The position numbers and the translations under genes are program-made. A DNA stretch of 8,759 nucleotides from Balneolaceae bacterium (lineage in GTDB: Bacteria > Bacteroidota > Rhodothermia > Balneolales > Balneolaceae): the NCBI GenBank assembly GCA_007127395.1, contig SKZL01000371.1, positions 1 to 8,759 of the forward strand. The letters run 5' to 3'. The notes beneath the pieces are model-generated. The model saw nothing but the letters and a program-made list of their open reading frames with translations, was not told where the DNA came from and did no database searches. Numbering within the stretch: position 1 is the first letter of the stretch; every line of letters starts with the position of its first letter. Below are positions 1-5,492 of this stretch, piece by piece.

Positions 1-1
1 C

Positions 2-316
2 GACGTTAAAGGCTCATACGACGAAGAATCGAAAACCGATTTTTACGAAAGATTGCCGGATGAAGATGCAGTTGGGCAGCAGGAAAAGATGGAGCTTGAT
101 GAGTCTACATCCAGTTTGTTGAAGCATATATCAAATTTGCCCGAAGAGCAAAGAACAGTTGTTATGTTGCGTCACTATTATGAAATGCCATTTAAAGAGA
201 TTGCAGAACTGACAAATGTATCTATTAACACAGCTTTGGGCCGCATGAGATATGCTTTGATCAATCTTCGTAAAATGTTCGATGAAGAACATGAGAAGGA
301 ATCAAACAATTTATGA
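2..316 (+). CDS. ECF-family RNA polymerase sigma factor, 3' part only (5' end outside window)
   Basis: The frame is open from base 2 to the TGA at 314-316, giving 104 codons with no stop, so the gene starts upstream of the window. The TTG at 53 is an internal codon, not a start. The visible part covers the end of the region 2–4 linker (acidic, about residues 1-35) and all of region 4. Residues 44-60 (SNLPEEQRTVVMLRHYY) are the usual region 4.1 helix, and residues 62-91 (MPFKEIAELTNVSINTALG, then RMRYALINLRK) form the helix-turn-helix that contacts the -35 element. NTALGRMRYAL-type recognition helices are common in FCB-group ECF sigmas. The gene overlaps the next one by ATGA, the standard arrangement for a sigma factor and its anti-sigma. 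Region 2 is missing, so the ECF subgroup cannot be decided. Family assignment is firm; the target regulon is unknown. Confidence 0.93.
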   Translation, partial: DVKGSYDEESKTDFYERLPDEDAVGQQEKMELDESTSSLLKHISNLPEEQRTVVMLRHYYEMPFKEIAELTNVSINTALGRMRYALINLRKMFDEEHEKESNNL

Positions 317-918
317 GTGACAAAGAAAACAGAAGTATAGCTTACATTTACAATGAAATGGATCCCTCTGAAAAGCTCGAATTTGAGAGGGAGTTAAACT
401 GCGATAGCAATTTGTTGATTGAAGTTGAATCACTAAAAAAAATTGCAGGCAACTTAGATGAGTTAGATACTTTTGAACCACCTGAAGAAGTTGTTCAAGC
501 TATTTATCAAAAAATGTCTGAGCAGAAAGCAGTCAAGAGATCAGGTTCTGATAAATTCATATGGTACAGTGCCGCTGCCGCGCTGTTGCTATTCATAACT
601 GCCGGCCTCATTATAATGGATAACGGTGATGTAACAACCGGTGAGGCAACGGACACAGGAACTGCTGTAGTGGGAGGCAATCCATATATTTTTCCTGCAA
701 CTTCAGAGCAACCTGCTGTTGAAAAAGCTGACGAAAAGATTACTCCGTGGATTGATCACAACGAAGTGATACGTTTTCAGGATGGAGTATTTTCCGGAGG
801 GGAGGCTGCCGCTATCGATTCTATTTACAGGCAGAGTTTTCAAAAACTAACTCCTGTAACCAACCCATCACAATCAGTCACAGCCCGACAAAATCTGCAT
901 CTTACCGGTAATAGGTAA
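313..918 (+). CDS. Putative single-pass membrane anti-sigma factor without a zinc motif
   Basis: This 201-residue protein starts at the ATG overlapping the sigma-factor stop (ATGA, 313-316), which points to translational coupling; a weak purine stretch (AGAAGGA, 294-300) lies 12 nt upstream. Residues 8-45 (including AYIYNEMDPSEKLEFERELN) resemble the N-terminal helical sigma-binding region of anti-sigma factors, with the familiar 'Y-NE-s-EE--FE-eL' pattern. The HxxxCxxC zinc signature is absent: the only cysteine is C30. One hydrophobic segment lies at about residues 83-102, after a basic patch (KRSGSDK). The cytoplasmic N-terminus and the roughly 98-residue polar C-terminal part outside the membrane are inferred from that. 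The C-terminal part matches no domain I recognise. The anti-sigma role rests on gene order, topology and the N-terminal pattern rather than on a diagnostic motif. The likely function is to hold the sigma factor at the membrane until an envelope signal releases it. Confidence 0.72.
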   Translation: MSDKENRSIAYIYNEMDPSEKLEFERELNCDSNLLIEVESLKKIAGNLDELDTFEPPEEVVQAIYQKMSEQKAVKRSGSDKFIWYSAAAALLLFITAGLIIMDNGDVTTGEATDTGTAVVGGNPYIFPATSEQPAVEKADEKITPWIDHNEVIRFQDGVFSGGEAAAIDSIYRQSFQKLTPVTNPSQSVTARQNLHLTGNR

Positions 919-948
919 ACAGATGGGATGCGATCTTTTAAATCATTA

Positions 949-964
949 TTAAGTAATCACTTAA
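949..964. repeat. Short perfect inverted repeat downstream of the anti-sigma gene
   Basis: TTAAGT and ACTTAA form a 6-bp stem around a 4-nt loop, 30 bp after the anti-sigma stop codon. The stem is AT-rich and the downstream bases (GGTTGCGG) contain no T run, so it is a poor intrinsic terminator. It could be an operator half-site pair or chance in AT-rich DNA. Confidence 0.3.
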
Positions 965-981
965 GGTTGCGGTGTTAAAAG

Positions 982-1005
982 TTTTCCACGATCAAATGTG
1001 AATAA
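982..1005. promoter_or_regulatory. Two opposed DnaA-box-like 9-mers upstream of parA (weak)
   Basis: On the minus strand 997-1005 reads TTATTCACA, which fits the relaxed DnaA-box consensus TTWTNCACA. On the plus strand 982-990 reads TTTTCCACG, one base off that consensus. The two face each other six bases apart, in the gap ahead of parA. Chromosomal parAB operons often sit near oriC, which makes the idea worth noting. Two boxes do not make an origin, no AT-rich unwinding element or dnaA gene is visible, and the same TTATTCACA recurs inside parB (2647-2655), so coincidence is likely. Confidence 0.2.
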
Positions 1006-1010
1006 CTAAT

Positions 1011-1042
1011 TTTGGTTACCTAAGCGGCTTGGGTTATATTCC
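1011..1042 (+). promoter_or_regulatory. Candidate Bacteroidota-type promoter for the parA operon
   Basis: TTTG at 1011-1014 is followed, after 20 bp, by TATATTCC at 1035-1042, which matches four of the six fixed bases of the Bacteroidota -7 element TAnnTTTG. A start site near 1049 would give a leader of about 28 nt before the parA ATG. The -7 part falls inside the inverted repeat 1020-1049. An alternative perfect TATAAT at 1058-1063 has no matching -35 at a normal spacing. This is motif inference only. Confidence 0.35.
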
Positions 1043-1049
1043 CACTTAG
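1020..1049. repeat. Interrupted inverted repeat overlapping the candidate parA promoter
   Basis: CTAAG (1020-1024) pairs with CTTAG (1045-1049), and TGGG (1030-1033) pairs with CCCA (1041-1044). The loop is 7 nt (TTATATT), and five unpaired bases (CGGCT) sit on the left arm. It spans the spacer and -7 part of the candidate promoter, so as DNA it could be a repressor site and as RNA a hairpin in the nascent leader. There is no T run after it, so it is not a standard terminator. Confidence 0.4.
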
Positions 1050-1076
1050 CCATAAATTATAATTCCTTTAGTTCGA

Positions 1077-1877
1077 ATGGGAAAAATTATATCCATTGCC
1101 AATCAGAAGGGTGGTGTCGGTAAGACAACAACGGCCATCAATTTGGCGGCAAGTCTTGCAGTTATTGAGCACCCAACACTTGTAATAGACATTGATCCGC
1201 AAAGTAACACGACAAGCGGCTTGGGAATAGAACCCAAAACAGTGACTAACTCAATATATGAAGTGATGGTAGGAGGTGTTGGGATCCAGAGTGCTGTTCG
1301 TGAAACCGAAATGCCATATCTGGATTTGGTACCCGCTCATATCAATCTGGTTGGAGCTGAGATAGAAATGGTGGATCGGGACAAAAGGGAGCGTATTCTT
1401 TTAAAAGCAATCGGAGATATCAGTGAGAAGTATGATTTTGTAATTATCGATTGTCCGCCATCACTGGGTTTGTTAACCATAAACGCATTAACGGCATCAA
1501 ATTCAGTGTTAATTCCTGTGCAGTGCGAATATTATGCACTTGAGGGATTGGGACAGCTATTGAACACAATCAAGATCGTCAGACAACATCTGAACAAAGA
1601 TCTTGATATTGAAGGTGTATTGTTAACGATGTATGACACGCGCACAAGGCTGTCCAATCAAGTAGTGGAAGAGGTTAAACGTTATTTTGATGAAAAGGTT
1701 TTTTCAACAATCATAGCACGGAACATACGGCTTGCAGAAGCTCCAAGCTTTGGGAAACCGGCTATCCTGTATGATGCATCAAGTGTGGGCGCAAAAAATT
1801 ATTTATCATTAGGCAGAGAGATTATTCAGAATAATAAAAAGTTTCTAAAATCTAGTGCTGTTCTATCCAAACCTTAA
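1077..1877 (+). CDS. parA: Chromosome-partitioning ATPase ParA (Soj)
   Basis: A full-length 266-residue ParA/Soj-type P-loop ATPase. The deviant Walker A motif KGGVGKT is at residues 11-17, with the signature lysine K11 that supports the ATP sandwich dimer. Walker A' (DIDPQSN) is at 38-44, with D40 expected to activate water, and Walker B (VIIDCPPS) at 122-129. There is no N-terminal DNA-binding extension, as expected for chromosomal ParA rather than plasmid type Ia. The ATG start puts the P-loop at the usual distance from the N-terminus; no Shine-Dalgarno sequence precedes it (TTTAGTTCGA). ParA binds the nucleoid non-specifically when ATP-bound, and ParB stimulates its hydrolysis to drive origin segregation. 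parB follows 12 bp downstream in the same operon. Assignment is firm from motifs and neighbour. Confidence 0.97.
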   Translation: MGKIISIANQKGGVGKTTTAINLAASLAVIEHPTLVIDIDPQSNTTSGLGIEPKTVTNSIYEVMVGGVGIQSAVRETEMPYLDLVPAHINLVGAEIEMVDRDKRERILLKAIGDISEKYDFVIIDCPPSLGLLTINALTASNSVLIPVQCEYYALEGLGQLLNTIKIVRQHLNKDLDIEGVLLTMYDTRTRLSNQVVEEVKRYFDEKVFSTIIARNIRLAEAPSFGKPAILYDASSVGAKNYLSLGREIIQNNKKFLKSSAVLSKP

Positions 1878-1889
1878 CCTCCTGATGTT

Positions 1890-2810
1890 ATGAGTAAGAA
1901 AGTTCTTGGCAGAGGATTGGGTGCTTTTTTCCCCGATTATGATGAGGATCCGGAGGTGAATAAACAACCGAAAGTGAAGACAAAAACGGTTGTACCAATC
2001 GATCCTGCTGAAAAGGTAAATGTGGTTCTCAATATACCGTTAGGCCATATACGGCCCAATCCACACCAACCCAGGAGTGATTTCAATGAAGCAGCACTCG
2101 ACCAGCTCGCGTCATCAATAGCGAAACATGGTTTGATTCAACCGATTACCGTCCGGTACCTGGGGCAAAAGAGATTTGAGCTAATCAGCGGTGAACGCAG
2201 GCTTAGAGCATCAAAACTGGCCGGGCACTCAGAAATACCTGCATATGTGCGTGAGGTGAATGATGAGGATATTATTGCATTTGCTCTCATTGAAAATATA
2301 CAGAGAGAAGATCTGAACCCTCTGGAGATTGCATTGGGATATCAGCGTTTAATCGATGAATGTGCCTATACACAGGTGGAAGTAGCAGAGAGAGTCGGTA
2401 AAAACAGAACGACTGTTACAAATACTCTCAGATTACTGCTGCTGCCGGATTTTATTCAGGCTGCACTCAGGGATGACAGTATATCAAGCGGGCACGCACG
2501 ATCTCTGATCAATATCAAGAGTGAAGCGGATCAGCGAAAGATTCTAAAGAGTATATTGACGAAATCACTTTCTGTGCGACAAACCGAAGAGTTGGTTCGA
2601 TCGTACGAAAAGAAAGTAGAACAGAACAAGAAGAACCCGGAAAAAAATGTGAATAATCCCTTCTTGGATAATCTTTCCAAAAGATTGAGGGAGCGTTTAA
2701 GCACAAAGGTGAGTATCAAAGAGAAAGGAAAAGGGGGAGAGATCCGTATAGAGTACTACTCGGATGATGATTTAGAACGATTGATTAACTACTTTGATGA
2801 AATGGATTAG
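1890..2810 (+). CDS. parB: Chromosome-partitioning CTPase and parS-binding protein ParB (Spo0J)
   Basis: A 306-residue ParB with all the expected parts. The N-terminal GRGLGAFF (7-14) is the conserved segment that contacts ParA. The ParB/sulfiredoxin CTPase domain runs from about residue 49, with NPHQPR at 57-62 and GERRLRA at 101-107, the CTP-binding arginine-rich motif. ENIQREDLNP (135-144) leads into the helix-turn-helix parS reader (about 161-185, TQVEVAERVGKNRTTVTNTL). After a linker rich in K, N and E (about 240-258), the C-terminal dimerisation domain runs to 306. ParB loads at parS, slides as a clamp and recruits SMC in characterised species. The start has no Shine-Dalgarno; instead the 12-bp gap after parA contains CCTCCT (1878-1883), which matches the anti-SD side. 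Coupling to parA translation is likely. The 3' end overlaps the next gene. Confidence 0.97.
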   Translation: MSKKVLGRGLGAFFPDYDEDPEVNKQPKVKTKTVVPIDPAEKVNVVLNIPLGHIRPNPHQPRSDFNEAALDQLASSIAKHGLIQPITVRYLGQKRFELISGERRLRASKLAGHSEIPAYVREVNDEDIIAFALIENIQREDLNPLEIALGYQRLIDECAYTQVEVAERVGKNRTTVTNTLRLLLLPDFIQAALRDDSISSGHARSLINIKSEADQRKILKSILTKSLSVRQTEELVRSYEKKVEQNKKNPEKNVNNPFLDNLSKRLRERLSTKVSIKEKGKGGEIRIEYYSDDDLERLINYFDEMD

Positions 2811-3453
2811 TATACTCATATTGATCATATCTTTGTTTCCTTCGAAGTCGATTTCACAGGATCTCTTCTTGAACAGAGACTATAATTTACTTGAGAACAG
2901 GGTTAGCACAGATACCGGCTATACATTCAGCGATTTTGATCTGAAATCCGGGATGAATGAGAGTGAAAATGATCAGAGGGTAGAGTTTCCGACACCGCGC
3001 TCTGTTCTGTTTAAATCGATGATGGTTCCGGGTTGGGGTCAGATTGAAAACAGGCAGATCTGGAAAGTGCCCATTATTTATGGAATGTTTACAGGAATCG
3101 GGTTTTATGCCAGCAATTTAAATAGTCAGTATCGGGATTATCGTGCTGCCTATTACAATCTTTCGCAGGGAGAGGATACAGATTTTAAATTTGGGCCAAC
3201 ACCTGAAAGATTACAGAATATTAGTGCGAATCAATTACAGAATAACAGAGATATTTACAGAAACCAGCGAGATTTTATGTTTGTTGTATTGGGTCTGGCA
3301 TATGGATTAAACGTCCTGGATGCGTATGTTTATGCCCATATGCGAAGTTTTGATGTGTCAGATGATCTATCTGCAAGAACCGTTGTGCAACCGGCAATAG
3401 TTGCGGATGGTCATCCCGGACTGAGCGTTTCTGTTACACTTTATCGGAAATAA
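2797..3453 (+). CDS. DUF5683 family protein, exported or envelope-associated, coupled to parB
   Basis: I start it at ATG 2797, giving 218 residues; a TTG one codon earlier is less likely. The start lies inside parB, a 14-bp overlap that suggests translational coupling. Residues 1-20 form a signal peptide (basic MKW, hydrophobic ISILILIISLF, then SKSIS before Q21). The DUF5683 core follows: FPTPRSVLFKSMMVPGWGQI (64-83), then the hydrophobic WKVPIIYGMFTGIGFYAS (89-106), a polar stretch with RDYRAAYYN, and a second hydrophobic segment ending in GLNVLDAYVYAHM and FDVSDDLS. These landmarks are typical of the family in Bacteroidota and relatives, where, as I recall it, the gene commonly follows parB. 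Its biochemical role is not known. Sequence shows an export signal and two further hydrophobic segments; a role in segregation or envelope growth is only suggested by the neighbourhood. The LOG gene follows after 15 bp. Confidence 0.85.
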   Translation: MKWISILILIISLFPSKSISQDLFLNRDYNLLENRVSTDTGYTFSDFDLKSGMNESENDQRVEFPTPRSVLFKSMMVPGWGQIENRQIWKVPIIYGMFTGIGFYASNLNSQYRDYRAAYYNLSQGEDTDFKFGPTPERLQNISANQLQNNRDIYRNQRDFMFVVLGLAYGLNVLDAYVYAHMRSFDVSDDLSARTVVQPAIVADGHPGLSVSVTLYRK

Positions 3454-3468
3454 AAGAAAAATAGTACT

Positions 3469-4182
3469 ATGACAGCACCAAAGTTTTTTTCAGAGGAGAA
3501 TAAGCCTGTAAATCAATTTCAGGTCGAGAGTAACAGAGAGTTATGGAGTATATTCAAGGTGATGGGTGAATTTGTGGAGGGGTATGATTCACTGCTGAAA
3601 ATAGGTCCATGTATCTCCATATTCGGTTCAGCCCGGACCAAACCCGGGACAAAATATTATGAAATGGCTGTTAAAACCGCAGCTTGCATAGCCGAAAACG
3701 GTTTTGGTGTGATCACCGGCGGTGGACCCGGGATCATGGAAGCTGGAAATAAAGGAGCATATCAGGCAGGAGGAAAATCGGTTGGGCTGGGTATTGAACT
3801 GCCGAGAGAGCAGGGGGTCAACAGATATGTGAGCCCGGAATATGAGATCAACTTCAGATATTTCTTTGTCCGAAAGGTGATGTTTGTGAAATATGCGCAG
3901 GGATTCATTGTGTTCCCCGGTGGCTTTGGAACCCTGGATGAACTTTTTGAAACTCTCACATTGGTCCAGACAGAAAAAATTGAAAAAATACCCATTGTAA
4001 TGGTAGGTGTTGAATATTGGAAAGGTTTGGTGGATTGGATCAAAGATAAACTGGTAGAAGACGGCTACATCAGTGAGGAGGATACAAATTTATTTTTTCT
4101 CACGGATGATGAAGATCTCGCAGTTAAATATGTATGCGATTTCTATAAAAATAAAGGACTTGAGCCAAACTTTTCATATTGA
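3469..4182 (+). CDS. LOG-family nucleotide 5'-monophosphate nucleosidase (TIGR00730 type)
   Basis: This 237-residue protein carries the defining LOG motifs. GSART (53-57) and GGGPGIMEAGNKGA (84-97) form the Rossmann-type nucleotide site, and PGGFGTLDE (150-158) with E158, plus R135 in VRKVMF, supply the expected catalytic pair. The family cleaves the N-glycosidic bond of nucleoside 5'-monophosphates to free base and ribose 5-phosphate; plant LOG acts on cytokinin ribotides, and bacterial relatives take purine or pyrimidine nucleotides. Older annotation as lysine decarboxylase is wrong. About 45 residues precede the core, slightly longer than the shortest LOG proteins, and it lacks the large extra domains of PpnN. 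It is cytoplasmic, with no signal or membrane segment. It lies 15 bp after the DUF5683 gene, so it is probably the last gene of the parA operon. The true substrate cannot be read from sequence. Confidence 0.9.
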   Translation: MTAPKFFSEENKPVNQFQVESNRELWSIFKVMGEFVEGYDSLLKIGPCISIFGSARTKPGTKYYEMAVKTAACIAENGFGVITGGGPGIMEAGNKGAYQAGGKSVGLGIELPREQGVNRYVSPEYEINFRYFFVRKVMFVKYAQGFIVFPGGFGTLDELFETLTLVQTEKIEKIPIVMVGVEYWKGLVDWIKDKLVEDGYISEEDTNLFFLTDDEDLAVKYVCDFYKNKGLEPNFSY

Positions 4183-4224
4183 GAAACATATTTAACGAAT
4201 ATAACTTTAAATCATTAAGTTTTT

Positions 4225-4256
4225 CTTGATGAAATTGTATATAAAATTTCATTAAG
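4225..4256. repeat. AT-rich inverted repeat, 12-bp stem, between the LOG and TPR genes
   Basis: CTTGATGAAATT (4225-4236) pairs with AATTTCATTAAG (4245-4256) over 12 positions, with one G·T pair, around an 8-nt loop (GTATATAA). No T run follows on either strand, so it does not look like a standard terminator. The 10-mer TCATTAAGTT occurs at 4212-4221 and again at 4249-4258, so the right arm also repeats a sequence just upstream. Just downstream, CACGTTTG (4262-4269) fits five of six fixed bases of the Bacteroidota -7 element, but the nearest TTG (4235-4237) is too far for a confident promoter. An operator for the TPR gene or an mRNA-end stem for the LOG transcript are both possible. Confidence 0.45.
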
Positions 4257-4300
4257 TTAAGCACGTTTGTTCAGAAAGAATCGAAATCAATTATAAAATC

Positions 4301-5329
4301 ATGAAATCACAGAAAATTTTACTCTACTTCTCATTGGCGTTTGTACTGCTTCTTGGAGCAACTCAAAATCTATATGCACAGGACGACGATGCAAGGTCAC
4401 AGGCAGTTGTACTCTACAATGAAGCACAAGAGTTGGCTGGAAATAGCCAGTTCCAGGATGCCATTGAAGTTTACAGAGATGCATTGGCTATTGCTCGTGA
4501 GAATCAATTTGATGATATCATCGAATTTGTGGAAGAGCGGCTCCCAAGAGTTTATGCCAGCAGAGCTTCCAATGCATTCAGAGATTATCAAAGCCAAAGA
4601 ACGATGGCCTCTGTAGATCGTGCAATTGAGTATTTTAAATTGTCAGAAGAGGCGGCTCAAGAGTTTAATAATACTCAAATAGCCCAACAGGCTGCCGCTG
4701 CAATCCCACAGCTCTATTATGTCAAGTCTATCTTGAATTTCCGACAAGACAATTTTGCTGAAGCAATGAATAACCTCGATACAGCTTTAGAACTGAATCC
4801 TAACTATGCAGTTGCCTATTATCAAAAAGGAATTGTTCAGAAACAGATGGAACCGAATAATGTGGATGCTTTCTTACAGTGGTATGACAGAGCAATCGCT
4901 GTTGCAACACAGTTCAATGATAACAGAACTCTTGATAATGCAACAACCGGCGCCGCAGAAGAGTTGATTTTCAGAGGTGTAAATCTGGGCGAAGAACGAA
5001 GATTTAATGATGCGATCAACCTGTTGAACAGAGTAGAAAATTATGACCCTGCATCAGATGAAGCACAATACAGATTGGCCGAAATTTATAATGAAAGAGG
5101 TAACTGGAATTTAGCTGAAACACATGCAAGAAGAGCACTTGAATATCACTCTGGCGGTGTTGCAGACCGGGCAAAGATCTATTTTGAACTTGGCACAGCA
5201 CTAAAAGGACAGGGTAATGTTGAAGCTGCTTGTTCAGCATTTGAGAATGCCAGATATGGTGATTTTACAGAGCCTGCAAATCATGAATTGCAGTTTGAAC
5301 TCAAATGTGAAGGCCACGCACCCAGATAG
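4301..5329 (+). CDS. Secreted or periplasmic tetratricopeptide-repeat (TPR) protein
   Basis: A 342-residue exported repeat protein of unknown specific role. Residues 1-26 form a Sec signal peptide (basic MKSQK, hydrophobic ILLYFSLAFVLLLGA, then LYA before Q27); there is no lipobox cysteine, so it is not a lipoprotein. TPR-like helical pairs can be seen at about 33-66 (with FQDAIEVYRDALAIA), 135-168 (NFAEAMNNLDTALELNPN), 169-202 (less regular), 221-252 (RFNDAINLLNRVENYDP), 253-285 (NWNLAETHARRALEY) and 288-321. The only two cysteines are C311 and C336, in the last unit and tail; this spacing resembles the GN-EAAC…LKC ending of many TPR proteins in this phylum and could form a disulfide. TPRs bind other proteins, so a scaffold or assembly role in the envelope is inferred. 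The start has no Shine-Dalgarno (ATTATAAAATC). A strong terminator follows, so the gene is likely monocistronic. Confidence 0.88.
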   Translation: MKSQKILLYFSLAFVLLLGATQNLYAQDDDARSQAVVLYNEAQELAGNSQFQDAIEVYRDALAIARENQFDDIIEFVEERLPRVYASRASNAFRDYQSQRTMASVDRAIEYFKLSEEAAQEFNNTQIAQQAAAAIPQLYYVKSILNFRQDNFAEAMNNLDTALELNPNYAVAYYQKGIVQKQMEPNNVDAFLQWYDRAIAVATQFNDNRTLDNATTGAAEELIFRGVNLGEERRFNDAINLLNRVENYDPASDEAQYRLAEIYNERGNWNLAETHARRALEYHSGGVADRAKIYFELGTALKGQGNVEAACSAFENARYGDFTEPANHELQFELKCEGHAPR

Positions 5330-5355
5330 TAGATTTTGATTTGTTATCGATTCTT

Positions 5356-5389
5356 AAACCACCTGACCATAATCAGGTGGTTTTTTTTT
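5356..5389 (+). terminator. Strong intrinsic terminator after the TPR gene
   Basis: AAACCACCTGA (5356-5366) and TCAGGTGGTTT (5373-5383) form a perfect 11-bp stem with a 6-nt loop (CCATAA). The T run extends to 5389, nine Ts after the last G. It starts 26 bp after the TPR stop codon and separates that unit from transketolase. The opposite strand has only a short T stretch after the stem, so it acts mainly in the plus direction. Confidence 0.93.
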
Positions 5390-5398
5390 GCTTTTTCT

Positions 5399-5428
5399 TT
5401 TGCCTTGCAACGAACTTACCTATCTTTT
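5399..5428 (+). promoter_or_regulatory. Candidate Bacteroidota-type promoter for transketolase
   Basis: TTTG (5399-5402) is followed after 18 bp by TATCTTTT (5421-5428), which matches five of the six fixed bases of TAnnTTTG, missing only the final G. The spacing is close to the usual 19 bp. It lies just past the terminator, which is where a fresh promoter for the next gene is needed. The implied start near 5435 would give a leader of about 58 nt. Confidence 0.45.
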
Positions 5429-5492
5429 CAATTGCCGGAATAAACAGGAAATTCTTCAATCTAACTAACGCATAAAAAACAAAAACTGATCA

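Noticed and set aside
53..316. TTG 53 as the start of a short 87-residue regulator
   Set aside because: The same frame is open to base 2 and encodes continuous sigma-factor sequence, so the gene is cut by the window edge.
937..948. TTTAAATCATTA shared by the gaps before parA (937-948) and before the TPR gene (4206-4217) as a common operator
   Set aside because: A 12-base identity between two AT-rich gaps in a window of this size is expected by chance, and flanking bases differ.
949..964. TTAAGT/ACTTAA hairpin as terminator of the sigma–anti-sigma operon
   Set aside because: The stem is only 6 AT-rich base pairs and no T run follows.
1058..1063. Perfect TATAAT before parA as a sigma-70 -10 box
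   Set aside because: No TTGACA-like element at 16-18 bp, and the leader would be only a few bases; AT-rich sequence makes the match cheap.
2794..2796. TTG 2794 as the start of the DUF5683 gene
   Set aside because: An ATG follows at once (2797) and gives a normal signal peptide; the extra codon adds nothing.
3469..4182. Lysine decarboxylase annotation
   Set aside because: GGGPGIMEA and PGGFGTLDE define the LOG phosphoribohydrolase family; there is no PLP-enzyme motif.
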